A DNA stretch of 64,000 bases from Phytoseiulus persimilis (taxonomy: Eukaryota > Arthropoda > Arachnida > Mesostigmata > Phytoseiidae), in contig CM075104.1 of assembly GCA_037576195.1 (NCBI GenBank), positions 24,320,211 through 24,384,210 on the forward strand, read 5' to 3'. Shown piece after piece: positions 24,246-34,800 of this stretch. The notes beneath the pieces were generated by a model, which was not told the DNA's origin, did not search any database, and saw nothing but the letters and a program-made list of their open reading frames with translations. How positions within the stretch are numbered: position 1 is the first letter of the stretch; every line of letters begins with the position of its first letter. The position numbers and the translations under genes are program-made.

Positions 24246-27200
24246 CAGCCTAGCTGTTCGTCAGGAGCGATCTTCGATAGATTCTATCTGATCGACTTAC
24301 TGGGTGAAGCTGCTCAGGAGTCGAAGCGGAGCGCAGCTTGACGACAAAGGCACCTTGTGAGTTTGGGCGGCTCAGCTTGAAGTTTTTTGCCCTTCTCGCT
24401 CATCGACAGCGCGGTTTCCTTGCGTGCATGCTTGATCGTCTGCACGTCGTTCGCTTGTTTGGGAACTTGATTCCATTAGCAAGATTCGTCGCGGACGCGT
24501 GTTTGACTTCGAGTCGCGCGTTGTTCGCATTTTCCAAGAGGCACACGAATCAAAGTTTACGGACCGAGGTACCAAAATGTTTAGGGCTTAATTCAGAACA
24601 AACGAACGCCGGTGATTCCATGGACGTCAGCTGTGTTGTTCGCTCGGTCAATTCAGTTGTCTTCGCTCGCGATTGTCCGCGATTGTCATTCGGCGTCGAG
24701 TGAAGGACTTCGGCTCAGCTCGGGGTGCGAAGCCAAGAGTACAGAGGGGTGCCCGTTCAACGTTTTGTGTTCGTGGAGGAAATACTGTACCCCTGTCCCA
24801 CATAATCCAGCTGAAGGCTATCGTCGGTGTGAATTTGTGTCTGATTTTTTGTTCGGGGGAGGGGAACATCAATCATACAATGGTCGCCACGTCCGTCAGA
24901 GGGTTTCAATCCGAATATCGACGTGCAACAGTATTTCTTGTTTTCATCGCGAGAAACTCGTGTACTGTGACGTTTCCTCCGTCTTGTTCCATTCGGAACC
25001 ATCTATTCTGATCATAGTAGTCGTCATTGACGGCGTTTTTTCATCATGATCCCAAAGATGGAGCGCTCCAGGGAGAAGTTACTCGTCACGGTAATCGTCA
25101 AATCACGCTCATCACGATGACCCCATCGTGACCTGAGAACGAAATATCGGTAGCCCATTCGGGAATTAATAAACAGTTGAGTGAAAGAGAAAGCGAAAGA
25201 GAAGAACGGGAAGCGAAAACTTCAACGAGAAGAGAACGGCACGCGTGTCTGTTTGATGAGACCGTACACTCACTGCATGATCCGCAGGATCGGAGTCGTT
25301 GACAGGGGGTCGACAGACTTTTGGTAAGTTCTGTGTCGTGCTCAGATATCCAGCATGTTCCGGAAAGACATCGTTCTCACCCGCTGTTTCGCAGAAGGAA
25401 AGAACAGTGATCCTTCTCCCGAAGAAGCAGGTGTCCGCGCTTTGTCAAATGAAGAATTTCAAGCGGAACTTCGCCGCAGAAGAGTGTCTTCCAAACGTTC
25501 CGGATAATCGACGACCGCAAAGCCTATTCGTGGTGGATTTTCCGATTCAAAAAGAGGATTCCAACGACTAGAGTCGTACTGTGGTCGGCGGTGTGCCTGC
25601 GCTAATGTTGCTTTTAATCGAACCCACCGGCGACGACGACGCCGCCGCTTTTCGGAACACACGCAGTCGTCCGAACGGTCCGATGAACGGAGACAAGGGC
25701 CGACGATGAGCCAGAATCGACAATAGCTCACGGAAAATATCGTTTTGGCTTTGCGATGTCCCACTTGTCAAAGCCGAACGTTCTGGAACGAGACTGATCA
25801 GTACTCGCTAGAATGCCTCCTATGCTTGATCTCAGCGAGCCCCTTCTGGGTTTCTTCGTCGATCAGCGTCAATCATTTGCCCCGGTCGATGGAATCCAAT
25901 ATGAACACATCGTACTTCTCCGGATGCCTGTCAGAAGCCATGAACCCTGATGGCGAGCCGACGAAATTATGCGGGCGTCACCCTCGTGGACGACGCTTGA
26001 AAACAATCCAGGTCCGCATAGGAGAGATGGAAGTGTCGACATCGACAGACGGGACCATATTGCTCCGTTTCGCGAAGAAAAGCGGCCGTAAGCATCAAGA
26101 CTGCGATCAATTACCTGTAGCGATATTTAAAATATTTGAGTCGACGTCCCAGGAACGGCAGGAAAAGAAAACGCGGTGACAGTGGTGATATGGACAAAAT
26201 GTGGCGCCATGTCACCCTGCCCGGAATTGTGGCTGCCACAACGGCACATTGCGTAAGTTGCATGAATTCCGAACGAGCCGCTGTCGGTGGGCTTTGTGAG
26301 CCGGTCCTGCCGGACCCAGGCAATCGGTTTAAGCATTGCGTACTGTTGAGGTTTCCCACATGAATCTTTCTCTTGAACTGGATGAGATCCACACCCCGTT
26401 TTCGAGGTGACACAACCCTTCTCCCGATAGTCGCTGTGTTGGTCTTACTGTGGGAATTTCCCTAGCGGTCGATTGTGCGGAAGCAGTTGACAGAACTTCG
26501 TCCCTCGTTTTCGCATGGAGCTACGACTTCATCGCCTTAGAGCAGCGGATATCTATTCCTCCGCCAGCCAACCGTTCGCCCGGCTATGAGTCCGAGTCGT
26601 CGGAGCGATCTGCGAACTAAACGTCGGTCCCGATGACTGTATGGAAGCATCATTGGAAGGAACCGAAACCGCTCGCGGTTGGGGACAACGACGGATTTTC
26701 AGAGAGAAACCCTCAAGGAATCGCTACGAACGCGTTCGAACGAAGAAGCCGTTTCCTCCCTTTCTTCCGGCGCGGATTCATTGCGATCCCTCAAATCTGA
26801 CCGTTTTCCCCCCTCCTTGCGGCAAAGAAAAAAATTGCGTCGCTTTTCGGAAATTCACTTTCTCATCTCATATTCGTTCTCTTCACCGGCCGCAGACCAG
26901 GGACTCCGTATCGCAAGTTACCCTTCTTCAACTCTTTCATCTTTCATTACCGCAAAAAAAAACACGGAGCGATGAGCGAACGTTATCAAAAGATTCTCCT
27001 ACGGAATGATACAATGGCAGAATGTATTTCCGACCGTAGAAAAATCGAAATATCGTCATTGCGGTTGCTTACGGCGTCCCAAGCGAGAGGAACCGTGTGG
27101 CGTCGAGGATGCATTCATTGCGTGGCATCGCATTGAACTATCCCATCTATCGTCGGGAGATGTTCGAAAACGCTTCTCCCTGAAACGCACTAAGAGCTGG

Positions 27201-29205
27201 TAACGGCACCGCAGCGTTTGGTGACGCTCAGCCTGAAGCTCAGCGGCCGCCGGCGATCCCGCCGCCGCTGCCCATATCGGATTCCATCAACATCCGGCGT
27301 CTTGTAACAGGCCCGGCATTAAGTAGAAGAAGAATCACAGCGGCAAATCACGCCTCCTTTCGCAGACAATTTGCGCCCAAAACCATTGTAGCACTGATGC
27401 TCCACCGTCCACGCGGAGCGATGGGACTGACACTCGTCGGACATTGTGCGAGAACATCTTAATTCTTGATAAGAAAAAAACATCAATCTTCTGTAGGCGT
27501 GTCCTGCGATTCCGTTACATTGCCATGAGACACTTTTTATCTTCACTCGTTATTTATCAACTTGTTCGTGGTCCTGCGCACGACCGCTTTCGTGCTCCGT
27601 GAGCGACCACCGTTGAACACGAATTGAGACTCATCAAATATTTCAAAATGGCACGCTGCTCCGATTTTCGGAGAAATTCTGATCCCGGCGGAGGTCACCG
27701 ATCGAACAGCAAGCACTCCTTGTGGTAGAATAGCGAGAGCCTCAGTTCCGACCGGCAAATTTCGGCAGGTACATTTGAGCAGTGGAAAGCCCGCGAGAGG
27801 GAAGTTGGCTTGAGCTCCGATCCGCCGATAGAGAGCTCTCTGGGAACCGGTCGGCGAAATGTTGCCGTTCGCAATTTGATCTGGGGATCTCTGTCGATGC
27901 CCGACACAGATGAACGCGACGGAACGAGTCGTTCGTGTAGCTAAGTGAATGACTGAACATCACTCCATCGCCGGTGCTGCATCTCGAGCTCAGATGCTGG
28001 TCCATTGCTGCCCGCGGAATAAAAATAAGACCAATGACCGAGGTGCCCACCCAACATTTTCGTCTGTCATAAGTAATTATGAGCGCCACCAGCGACAGCA
28101 CTTGCGACGATTCTTAACGAGCCTGACAGATGCTTGGCTGGCTGACTTACGAGGCCACGACGAGTCGTTCGTACTCAGCGGAGACAACGGTGCTCGCTGT
28201 GTGATATTCATCGCGGACGACTCATTCCATCTGAGTACATTATATTTTCGAGCGAATCCTCACAGAAATGGATTCTTTTGAGGCTGGACGACTTGCGCGC
28301 ACTACTTGGAGGTTGATCGAAAGCGATCAAACTCGAGAGACGATTTGGTTTGAATGATCAGCACAACAAGCGATTAATTTCCTTGTCTCCGGGCGAAGTT
28401 TTTCAAAGAGAGCTCGAAGGCTTGAGGTCGCACATTCCCTTGCGAACGGGAGTTGGAAAGATCGCTGGATTGCTTCAGATGAGATGGTTTCGTTTTCCGT
28501 CCCGACGTTTTGACGTCAGGACTCTGTTTTCTGCCGTTTCGGAAGATTTCCATTCAATCGCCAAGTAATGGAAACCGACAATGCGGGCGCCGCGAGAGAA
28601 ACACAATAACGGGAGTATTTCCGAGCGCTTCAGACGTCCAAGTCGATCCTCTGTGCGGCATTAATCAAACGGTGTTTTCCGGTGGCGCTAAATCTCTACG
28701 ATTACCGCCGGGATTCACCGCAGCAAAAGGAGAAGAATCAACAAAATGCGATCGGCGGAGTCTCGAACTCGGGACGGCCGCGGTTTATGGATAACGGTTC
28801 CTCTTTCGGGAAATCCAGGTATGCATTGTCGTCTGTATCGCCCGAAACGAGCAACGAGTGCGCCGCTGCCGATCGGATCCACATCGATCTTCCCATGAGC
28901 GGATTTCTGCAAGCTGAATCCCTCTGTTCCGATTAATTCGTGGGAGAATGCCAATCGCGATCCGTCGGCCCCGACCGCGAGGCTTCGAATCCGGAGGAAT
29001 TCCACAGCTGGGTGTGCCCCAATGTCGTCTGGCGGCGACGACATTCGGATTCAACCTTCAGACTGTCTGACAGGGAAAGTCAAAAAGCCGCAGGAACATT
29101 GTTCGCATGCGGCCTGGTGACCGCTACTTGGACCCTTTGTAGAAGAGCGATGAATTGTGAGCCCTGGGAGTTCTGTCAATAAATTTTCGCAACGATTTCT
29201 TCCAG

Positions 29206-29301
29206 GCTAAGGAAAGGAGCACGCTGCTCTGGCTGTTGAGCAAAGCGTACAAAGGTCGGGTACCGACGGACCTGAGAAGTCCCCATTACAAGGAATCAGG
29301 G
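29206..29301 (+). CDS. CAMSAP-like exon 1 of the 3' cluster
   Basis: Preceded by TTCTTCCAG and followed by GTGAGT. It holds 32 codons reading AKERSTLLWLLSKAY and then KGRVPTDLRSPHYKESG, matching the Patronin stretch around WLLSKAF and VPDNLKEPFY. It contains no ATG and starts in phase 0, so it cannot be a first coding exon. Confidence 0.85.
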
Positions 29302-31743
29302 GTGAGTTTCCAGCCCGATTGCAAGACCGACTGAAGTGAAGTTCGCGCCCGTCCAGACATGAGTCGCACGGAGGATACTCGATCTCGAATTCTCCCCGGC
29401 CGAGCGTCAATGAACTTTCCTCGGGAACAGGGAAAGGGGCAAGGGGGTCGTTTTAGCGCCAGCTGGTGTCCCGACGCCAACGCACCAGAAAATCAATAGA
29501 GAGTCTCCCTCGCTTAGCTACTTCTTTCCGAAGATTTAGGTTGTGATGTGAAAAGGTGATGGGGAAACCTTAACTCAGGCCCCCGGCTCCGAGTGAATGG
29601 AATATGCTGGTCATGACGTAAGAAAATTAACTCAAAACCGCCTGATGCATTTTGCAGAACCAGTACCGTCTCAAACCAGACATCGTGGATTTGCTGACGT
29701 CATGCAAAATTTACTGCATGGTTCTTCGCGGAATCTACGAGGACCCGTCGTACTGCGAGTTGTCGTTTGGACAGATTCTTGTCATGTTGGCACGCAAAGG
29801 CATTGAGGTGAAAACCTTGAAGGAAGGACTCAAGATCACACCGAGAATTCTGGAGGAATGCAGCCCTCTCAACATGGTTGGTGACAAGCTCCGCAGCTGA
29901 TTTAAACTGTATCGATTGGTGGAGATGATTCCAACCGCTTCTGTTATAAAATTCTAGTTGGCCCATCTGCACTTCGCCGACGCGTTGATGGAGCTCTTCA
30001 TTCGAGAGATACTCATCCCTTCTAAAGTTTGCCAAGTGGTCCAACGCTTCGCAAACTCATTCCCCACCGCCGGTTCGGCAGCATCGTCTATCGGCGACGC
30101 GGTGTTGCCAATTGAGTTCGAAGACGCAGCCCTCCTATGGATTAATCGCAGTGCTCAGGTATTTAGGATTCGGAGCAAGCTCCTGTCAGAGATCTGAATG
30201 TGGCTGGAACGAAAAAAAAAACGAAGAGCACTGCTGGGAAGACTCCACCCGAGGCTTACTAGCCGCTTCTCCGGTCGAGAGAGTTTCCATATCGGTCCTA
30301 CCCCAGACGGGCCTCCGGGGATCCGTTGGAAGAGGTTTGGAAACGATATTCGGATGCGAGAGAATTCCATTTCTCTGATGCACATTGCGGGAACATTTAC
30401 GCAGGACTCTCATGTTTGGTCCAGCCAGGGAACGTGAATTTCCGTGGACAACTTCGTTGATGGAGCTCTTCCATCCTCAGCTCAGGATATTCGGAAGCAA
30501 TCGTCAAAGAGGTTTTTGCAAGGGCGCGTTGCTAACCAAACTCTCCCACCGTTTCCATTTCAGTCACTTAGAGAGAAAGTCCACACGGAGAATCGAGAAA
30601 TTCTGCCAAAAGTCGTTCATGCTCAGGTGCGTTTTCGAACTGGAATTCCTCTTCAGCTGAGCGGAATCCGAGCGCAACCGATTAGTTCAACTAGGCTCTC
30701 GCTCCTTCTGCGACGGGGCTCACCCATCACTGTGTAGTCGGCAGTACAGCGGAAACCGTTGTAGATGAATAGTTTTCCTGAATTCCGAGGAGCAGAACGA
30801 CTCGAACACCCAGTCCACGTGATGCTCGGACGACACAATGAAACCGTGGATTCGCTTCTAATGACGTCTGAGAACAACGGGAAAGCTGAGAAAACGCATA
30901 AACGTTGAGATACGTCTTCAGATTTCATGCAATTACGCGTCAAACGGGAAGAGAAGAAGAACATGATCCCTCTTCACGTCTGTTCTGTCTAGCGTCAAGC
31001 TCCCGAATGAATTGAATTCTAGGAAGAACAGCCGTTGAGCTTCTTTTGCCACTTGAATAAGGTTCCGATCGACTTCCGTCAAGAACTTGAAACTTGGAAT
31101 TATTTTTTTCCGCTATGCGTGCCCTCAGTCAGAGGTGGCATCCCTGTTTGCTGCCAAACGTCTCAGTTCGTCTTGGACGTTTCCGCTTCTTCGAGCAATG
31201 CTGATGCGCGAAATTCGGGAAACGATGCTCCTCCATCGATCCAATCCACCCATTTATCCATGATGGATCCTTTCCAAGCCGAATTTATTTCCCTTTCGAT
31301 CAAGCGTTTCGATCAGCGGCAAGTGTTGGGAATTCTCGTATGTAGTGGACGTGCGTAGTAATGATTACTGATCAATGTTTCAGGATCTGTCGGACCTCTC
31401 GGACGGTAGCGCCTTGGCCTGCCTCATTTCTCTCTACTGTCCGCAGCACCTCAGTTATTACGACATCAACTTCTTGCCTTCGATGTCGTTGGCGGAGTCT
31501 CTGGCAAACCATCAGCTGATCAAGGAATTCTGTGAGAGGCACTTACCACAGGACGTCCATTTCGTTACGATGGAAGACTTGCTGTTTCCGCACGCCACGA
31601 TTCGAACGAATATTCTCGTGTTCATAGCGGACTTGATGTATCTGTTCGAGATAAAGCCGTGCAAAGTCGTCCAGGTTCCCGGCATCGCACAGTACGTTGT
31701 CAAACGCGAGTCAAACAAGGAGATTCCGATCACCGCTCTGTAG
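29206..31743 (+). CDS. CAMSAP/Patronin-like protein, CH-domain region only (spliced, five exons)
   Basis: Five exons, all joined in phase 0 (29206-29301, 29658-29876, 29958-30158, 30564-30626 and 31384-31743), encode about 312 residues. They match CAMSAP/Patronin from its first helix through the CH domain. Landmarks are WLLSKAYKGRVPTDL, NQYRLKPDI, YEDPSYC, MLARKGIEV, AHLHFADALMEL, LLWIN, DLSDGSALACLISLYCP and LVFIADLMYLFEIKP. CAMSAPs bind and protect microtubule minus ends; in known members the C-terminal CKK domain does the lattice binding, while the CH region is accessory. Here the frame stops shortly after the CH domain, at a position where Patronin continues for over a thousand residues. 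A polyadenylation signal follows, and no CKK-like frame was seen in the window. The first exon has no ATG, so an upstream exon is required; the 547-codon exon at 7201-8841 fits by phase. Whether the truncated protein still acts on microtubules is unknown. Confidence 0.88.
29658..29876 (+). CDS. CAMSAP-like exon 2
   Basis: Acceptor TTTTGCAG at 29657; donor ATG|GTTGGT at 29877, which is weaker than the others. The 73 codons include NQYRLKPDIVDLL, GIYEDPSYC and MLARKGIEV, which align with the corresponding Patronin block (NQERLKP, NLYSDPNY, LARKGVPV). Confidence 0.9.
29958..30158 (+). CDS. CAMSAP-like exon 3
   Basis: Acceptor ATTCTAG at 29957; donor CAG|GTATTT at 30159. The 67 codons begin LAHLHFADALMELF and end ALLWINRSAQ, matching 'AHMSVIESLMVLY' and the 'ALLGWI/WIN' element of CAMSAPs. 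The intron before it is only 81 nt. Confidence 0.9.
30564..30626 (+). CDS. CAMSAP-like exon 4 (small)
   Basis: 21 codons between CCATTTCAG and CAG|GTGCGT, reading SLREKVHTENREILPKVVHAQ. It occupies the charged linker between the WIN helix and the CH domain of CAMSAPs. Both splice sites are good and the phase is 0 at each end. The linker is shorter than in vertebrate CAMSAPs. Confidence 0.75.
31023..31061 (+). CDS. possible 13-codon microexon in the CAMSAP-like linker
   Basis: A phase-0 block (EEQPLSFFCHLNK) lies between ATTCTAG and a weak GTTCCG donor. It would lengthen the linker before the CH domain, where CAMSAPs usually carry extra residues. The weak donor and lack of recognisable similarity make this uncertain. 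Splicing 30626 directly to 31384 is also in frame. Confidence 0.2.
31384..31743 (+). CDS. CAMSAP-like terminal exon: CH domain and stop
   Basis: Starts after AATGTTTCAG and holds 119 codons plus TAG. It covers the CAMSAP-type CH domain: DLSDGSALACLISLYCP, then SMSLAESLANHQLIKEFC, then the helix ending in FEIKPCKVVQVPGI, equivalent to Patronin FEIHPAKCVCYPGM. Translation ends 17 residues later with EIPITAL. No donor before the stop would obviously extend the protein, although CAG|GTTCCC near 31676 is a weak candidate. Confidence 0.9.
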   Translation, partial: DLSDLSDGSALACLISLYCPQHLSYYDINFLPSMSLAESLANHQLIKEFCERHLPQDVHFVTMEDLLFPHATIRTNILVFIADLMYLFEIKPCKVVQVPGIAQYVVKRESNKEIPITAL

Positions 31744-31854
31744 AATCCCTGCGGATGATGAATGCTCCAGCACCGCACTCTATACCAGCTATAGAATGCT
31801 CGGTGGACTCGTGACCCGAAATGCCATATGTTGTTGATAAGTTATTGTTTTGTA

Positions 31855-31860
31855 AATAAA
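31855..31860 (+). terminator. polyadenylation signal of the CAMSAP-like gene
   Basis: AATAAA located 112 nt after the TAG. It supports the view that the transcript ends after the CH-domain exon instead of continuing into coiled-coil and CKK exons. Confidence 0.7.
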
Positions 31861-34800
31861 TCTTCTGCCAAATACCTCTCGATCCCGCCCTCATTCCTTC
31901 TACCGCTCTCTCGGATTTCTTGCTACTCAGATTTTCCCTCGTCGGTCAAGGCCTCTCTGTCAATGGCTTCGCCTGGAAAACGTGCGTGCATCCCGGACGG
32001 AGGAGGGAAAAATAATATTGATGAGGAGGGCGAGAATCGTAGCTCGCAAACAGAGTAGTCTAATGGGGAAAGATCACGAGAGATGTCTGATATGAGGCAT
32101 TATTCGACTCATTGCAATTTCTGGACCTTTAATCCCCGCGAATAGCCTGCATGGAATATACCGCGGTTCCCTGAGGTCCGATTGGGATCTCGGTAAGTCG
32201 TTGCCATGGATTGCTGGAATTACAGATCAGCTTCAATGAAGAGCCCACCAACCGGTGCGTTTCGTGCCGGTCGCTATCAGCAGTTCACACGCATACATTC
32301 ACAGATATGGGTTGGAAAACTTGTGACGGCCGCTTCTGTGTAGATCCTGGTCTGTGATTTGGAAGCTTACACACTCGCATGGTTCATTCTTCCACATCAT
32401 TACCATCGAATGCAGCGGTGATATTGCAGTGAGTCTCAATTTTCTCCAATTCAGTTCGGGGACACATCCAGGAACTCAGGCCGCAGCGAAAGAAGCCGAT
32501 TGTTCACATCCGCGGAGTCTGGCTTGAGTGGCTCTCGCTTCGGACAACTGCTGTGTCCTATGATCGGATTCAGTTAACCATGAGAGGATTTCAAAGGCGG
32601 CCTTGTCTTCTCCTTAGTCCCGAAATCCGTCGTCAGGTTCATTGTCTCGATGGCTCGTGATGGATAGGACAAAATGACCCCGCGGAGCTCACGGAGTTCC
32701 TCTCGCTTCAAAAGAAAACTCTATTCTCAGGCCTCCCGGGGACCCGCATGCGACCCAGGAGCATCGCGTTTCGTTGCAAGGGGATTGTTCACAACGCGAA
32801 ACATCAGCACGAATATCACACTTGGAGAAGTGTCTTCCATTTCTGTTTCCCGATCGAAACCAAATATGCGCATCGAAGCCAGGTGGAACGATTTCAGCTC
32901 GCATGTTGTTTCCCCAAGAGCTTGAAAGAAGCATGCCCTCGTGGCGGACCCGGACTCTTCGATTTCGACCAGGCTGAAATTTCAGTGTTGTCTCGGATTC
33001 TTCAGGGAGAAGGAGTCCACGAGGACGAATTCACACGACGGCGGCGTCCTACCGTTCGGTGTCAAGCTCTCTTCGCGGGACTCGCGTCCTGCTACTCAGT
33101 AGCTCAGTGAAGGGAGACTCGGGCGTTCCATCTGCAGCTCGGAAACATGAGCATGACCAATACGAGAAGCTAAAGGAGTAAATCGAAGGTCGACTTTCGG
33201 GCAACAAGATAGCTCTCGAGTCTCAGCCACCGATGATCATATAGATGTATTTCGAGATGGAGCGATCGAATCGGATGTTTTTCCCATGCGAATCGTCCTC
33301 GTCTGGGGATTGGAGCCGAGGACGTTCTCGATGTGGGAGTCGGGCTTCCGCAAGCCCCATGTCTCTGGCGACGCTCTCAACTCCAGGCCATAACCGCGTA
33401 TCACGGACGGGTAGGGATCTGCGCTGCGCCAACAAATCAAGACATCTGAAAGCAGACTCGCGGAGGGGCTGACAGATATTGCAGGCACAGCTCAGCAGTT
33501 GTTTTGTTCCTTTCCGCTGCGGAGAGCTCTGTGTTTGGGTCCAGATCACAGTTTGCGGATGTCTTCCCTCCAACGAGGCTCCGGAAGAGTCCCGCGATAG
33601 CGATTGTCGAAATGTCCACGAAGTAGAATACTTCCCCAGCGACGATGGAGCTCCTCGTCGGTGCTTCTGCCTCCCAGCTTCCGAGTCCGAAAACACTCAC
33701 TCGTGCCCCATTCACTGATTCTAAAAAACCGATCGGCCGTGATCCGGAACTTTCTCTCGATTTTCCCTGACAACGCAGTCCATTTTCTGGGACGTGGTTC
33801 TCCTGCATCCGCCACGAGCATCGATACAAGGCATACAAACACTAATCAAATATGAAAACAGATATTCCAAAGACCGCGGTATTCCTCCACAGAATCTCTG
33901 TACCCAGTGGTTTGCCAGTCCATCGGATTCCGTGAGGTCCACTTCTGTCCTGAAAGGCGCGCAGCACGTCTAAGTGTCACTTGTTCGGATGGAACGGAGT
34001 CCTTGCACAGAAAACCCGATAACAAGTAGTGGAACAGATCGGGTGAATGACACGTCTTGCCGAAACGCCATCAAATTTTCTGTTGCATGCCTCCATTTTT
34101 CTTACCGAAAGGTAATATTAGTATTATTGGCAATCGTTTGTAGTCTCTGACAGGGGACTCCGATACATCAACGCATCGGATGGAAACCCTGTCTGGCAGA
34201 GAGTTCGGCTGCTGGCAGGAAGTTTGCGTCGCGAACGATCGGATCGAAACGTTGTACCGCTGTGTGCAACCGGACCATGTCACCTTTGAGGGCTTCGAAG
34301 ATTCCGTGCGTTGCCGAAAAGTCAGCTAGAGTTTTCGACAGGATGAACGCTGGGCAGCCTCCAATGGACGCATTCAAACTGACCCTTTCGCCACTGTGTT
34401 TTCCTTGTCTCGCATTTCCATATGAAGAGAGTTTCCCCAGGTTCTGAACCTCATAAATTCCCGAATCGTCGGAGAATGAAACGTTCTGCGGAAAACTGTG
34501 AACCTCAGATCGCGTCGTCGGACGCAAACCTAGGTCTGGAGTAGAACTCGCGATTTTTTTCGTATCAAACCTTTTCTACCGCTCCTCCTCATCTTTGGAG
34601 GCACGGTCTGAGTGGAACTCGTGATAGCTCGAAAACTCCATAAACCAACGCATCTGTGTAGGATCCATCCCCGGCGGGCCTGGGCTCGTCATACGCTGGC
34701 TGTGTACCGATGTTCCACCGAGGACGGAATCGACGACACTGCTTCACTCTATGGATACGAGTATTCAAGCCACGGCGGAGGATATGACGTCGGAATGCTC

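Larger units (their letters stand above)
8842..29205 (+). other. probable 20.4-kb intron, or intergenic region, without a supported gene
   Basis: If the 547-codon exon splices to the CAMSAP-like exons, this is one long intron (GTGAGT at 8842, TTCTTCCAG ending at 29205). It contains degenerate tetranucleotide repeats (about 13491-13540, 19192-19257 and 24206-24245), a CGG run near 23551-23565, and open frames mostly of chance length. Longer frames of uncertain status are at 13799-14257 (plus, 152 codons from the first ATG, rich in Met, Lys and Arg) and 21865-22758 (minus, 297 codons). No RNA gene was identified. Other small exons may be hidden here. Confidence 0.4.
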
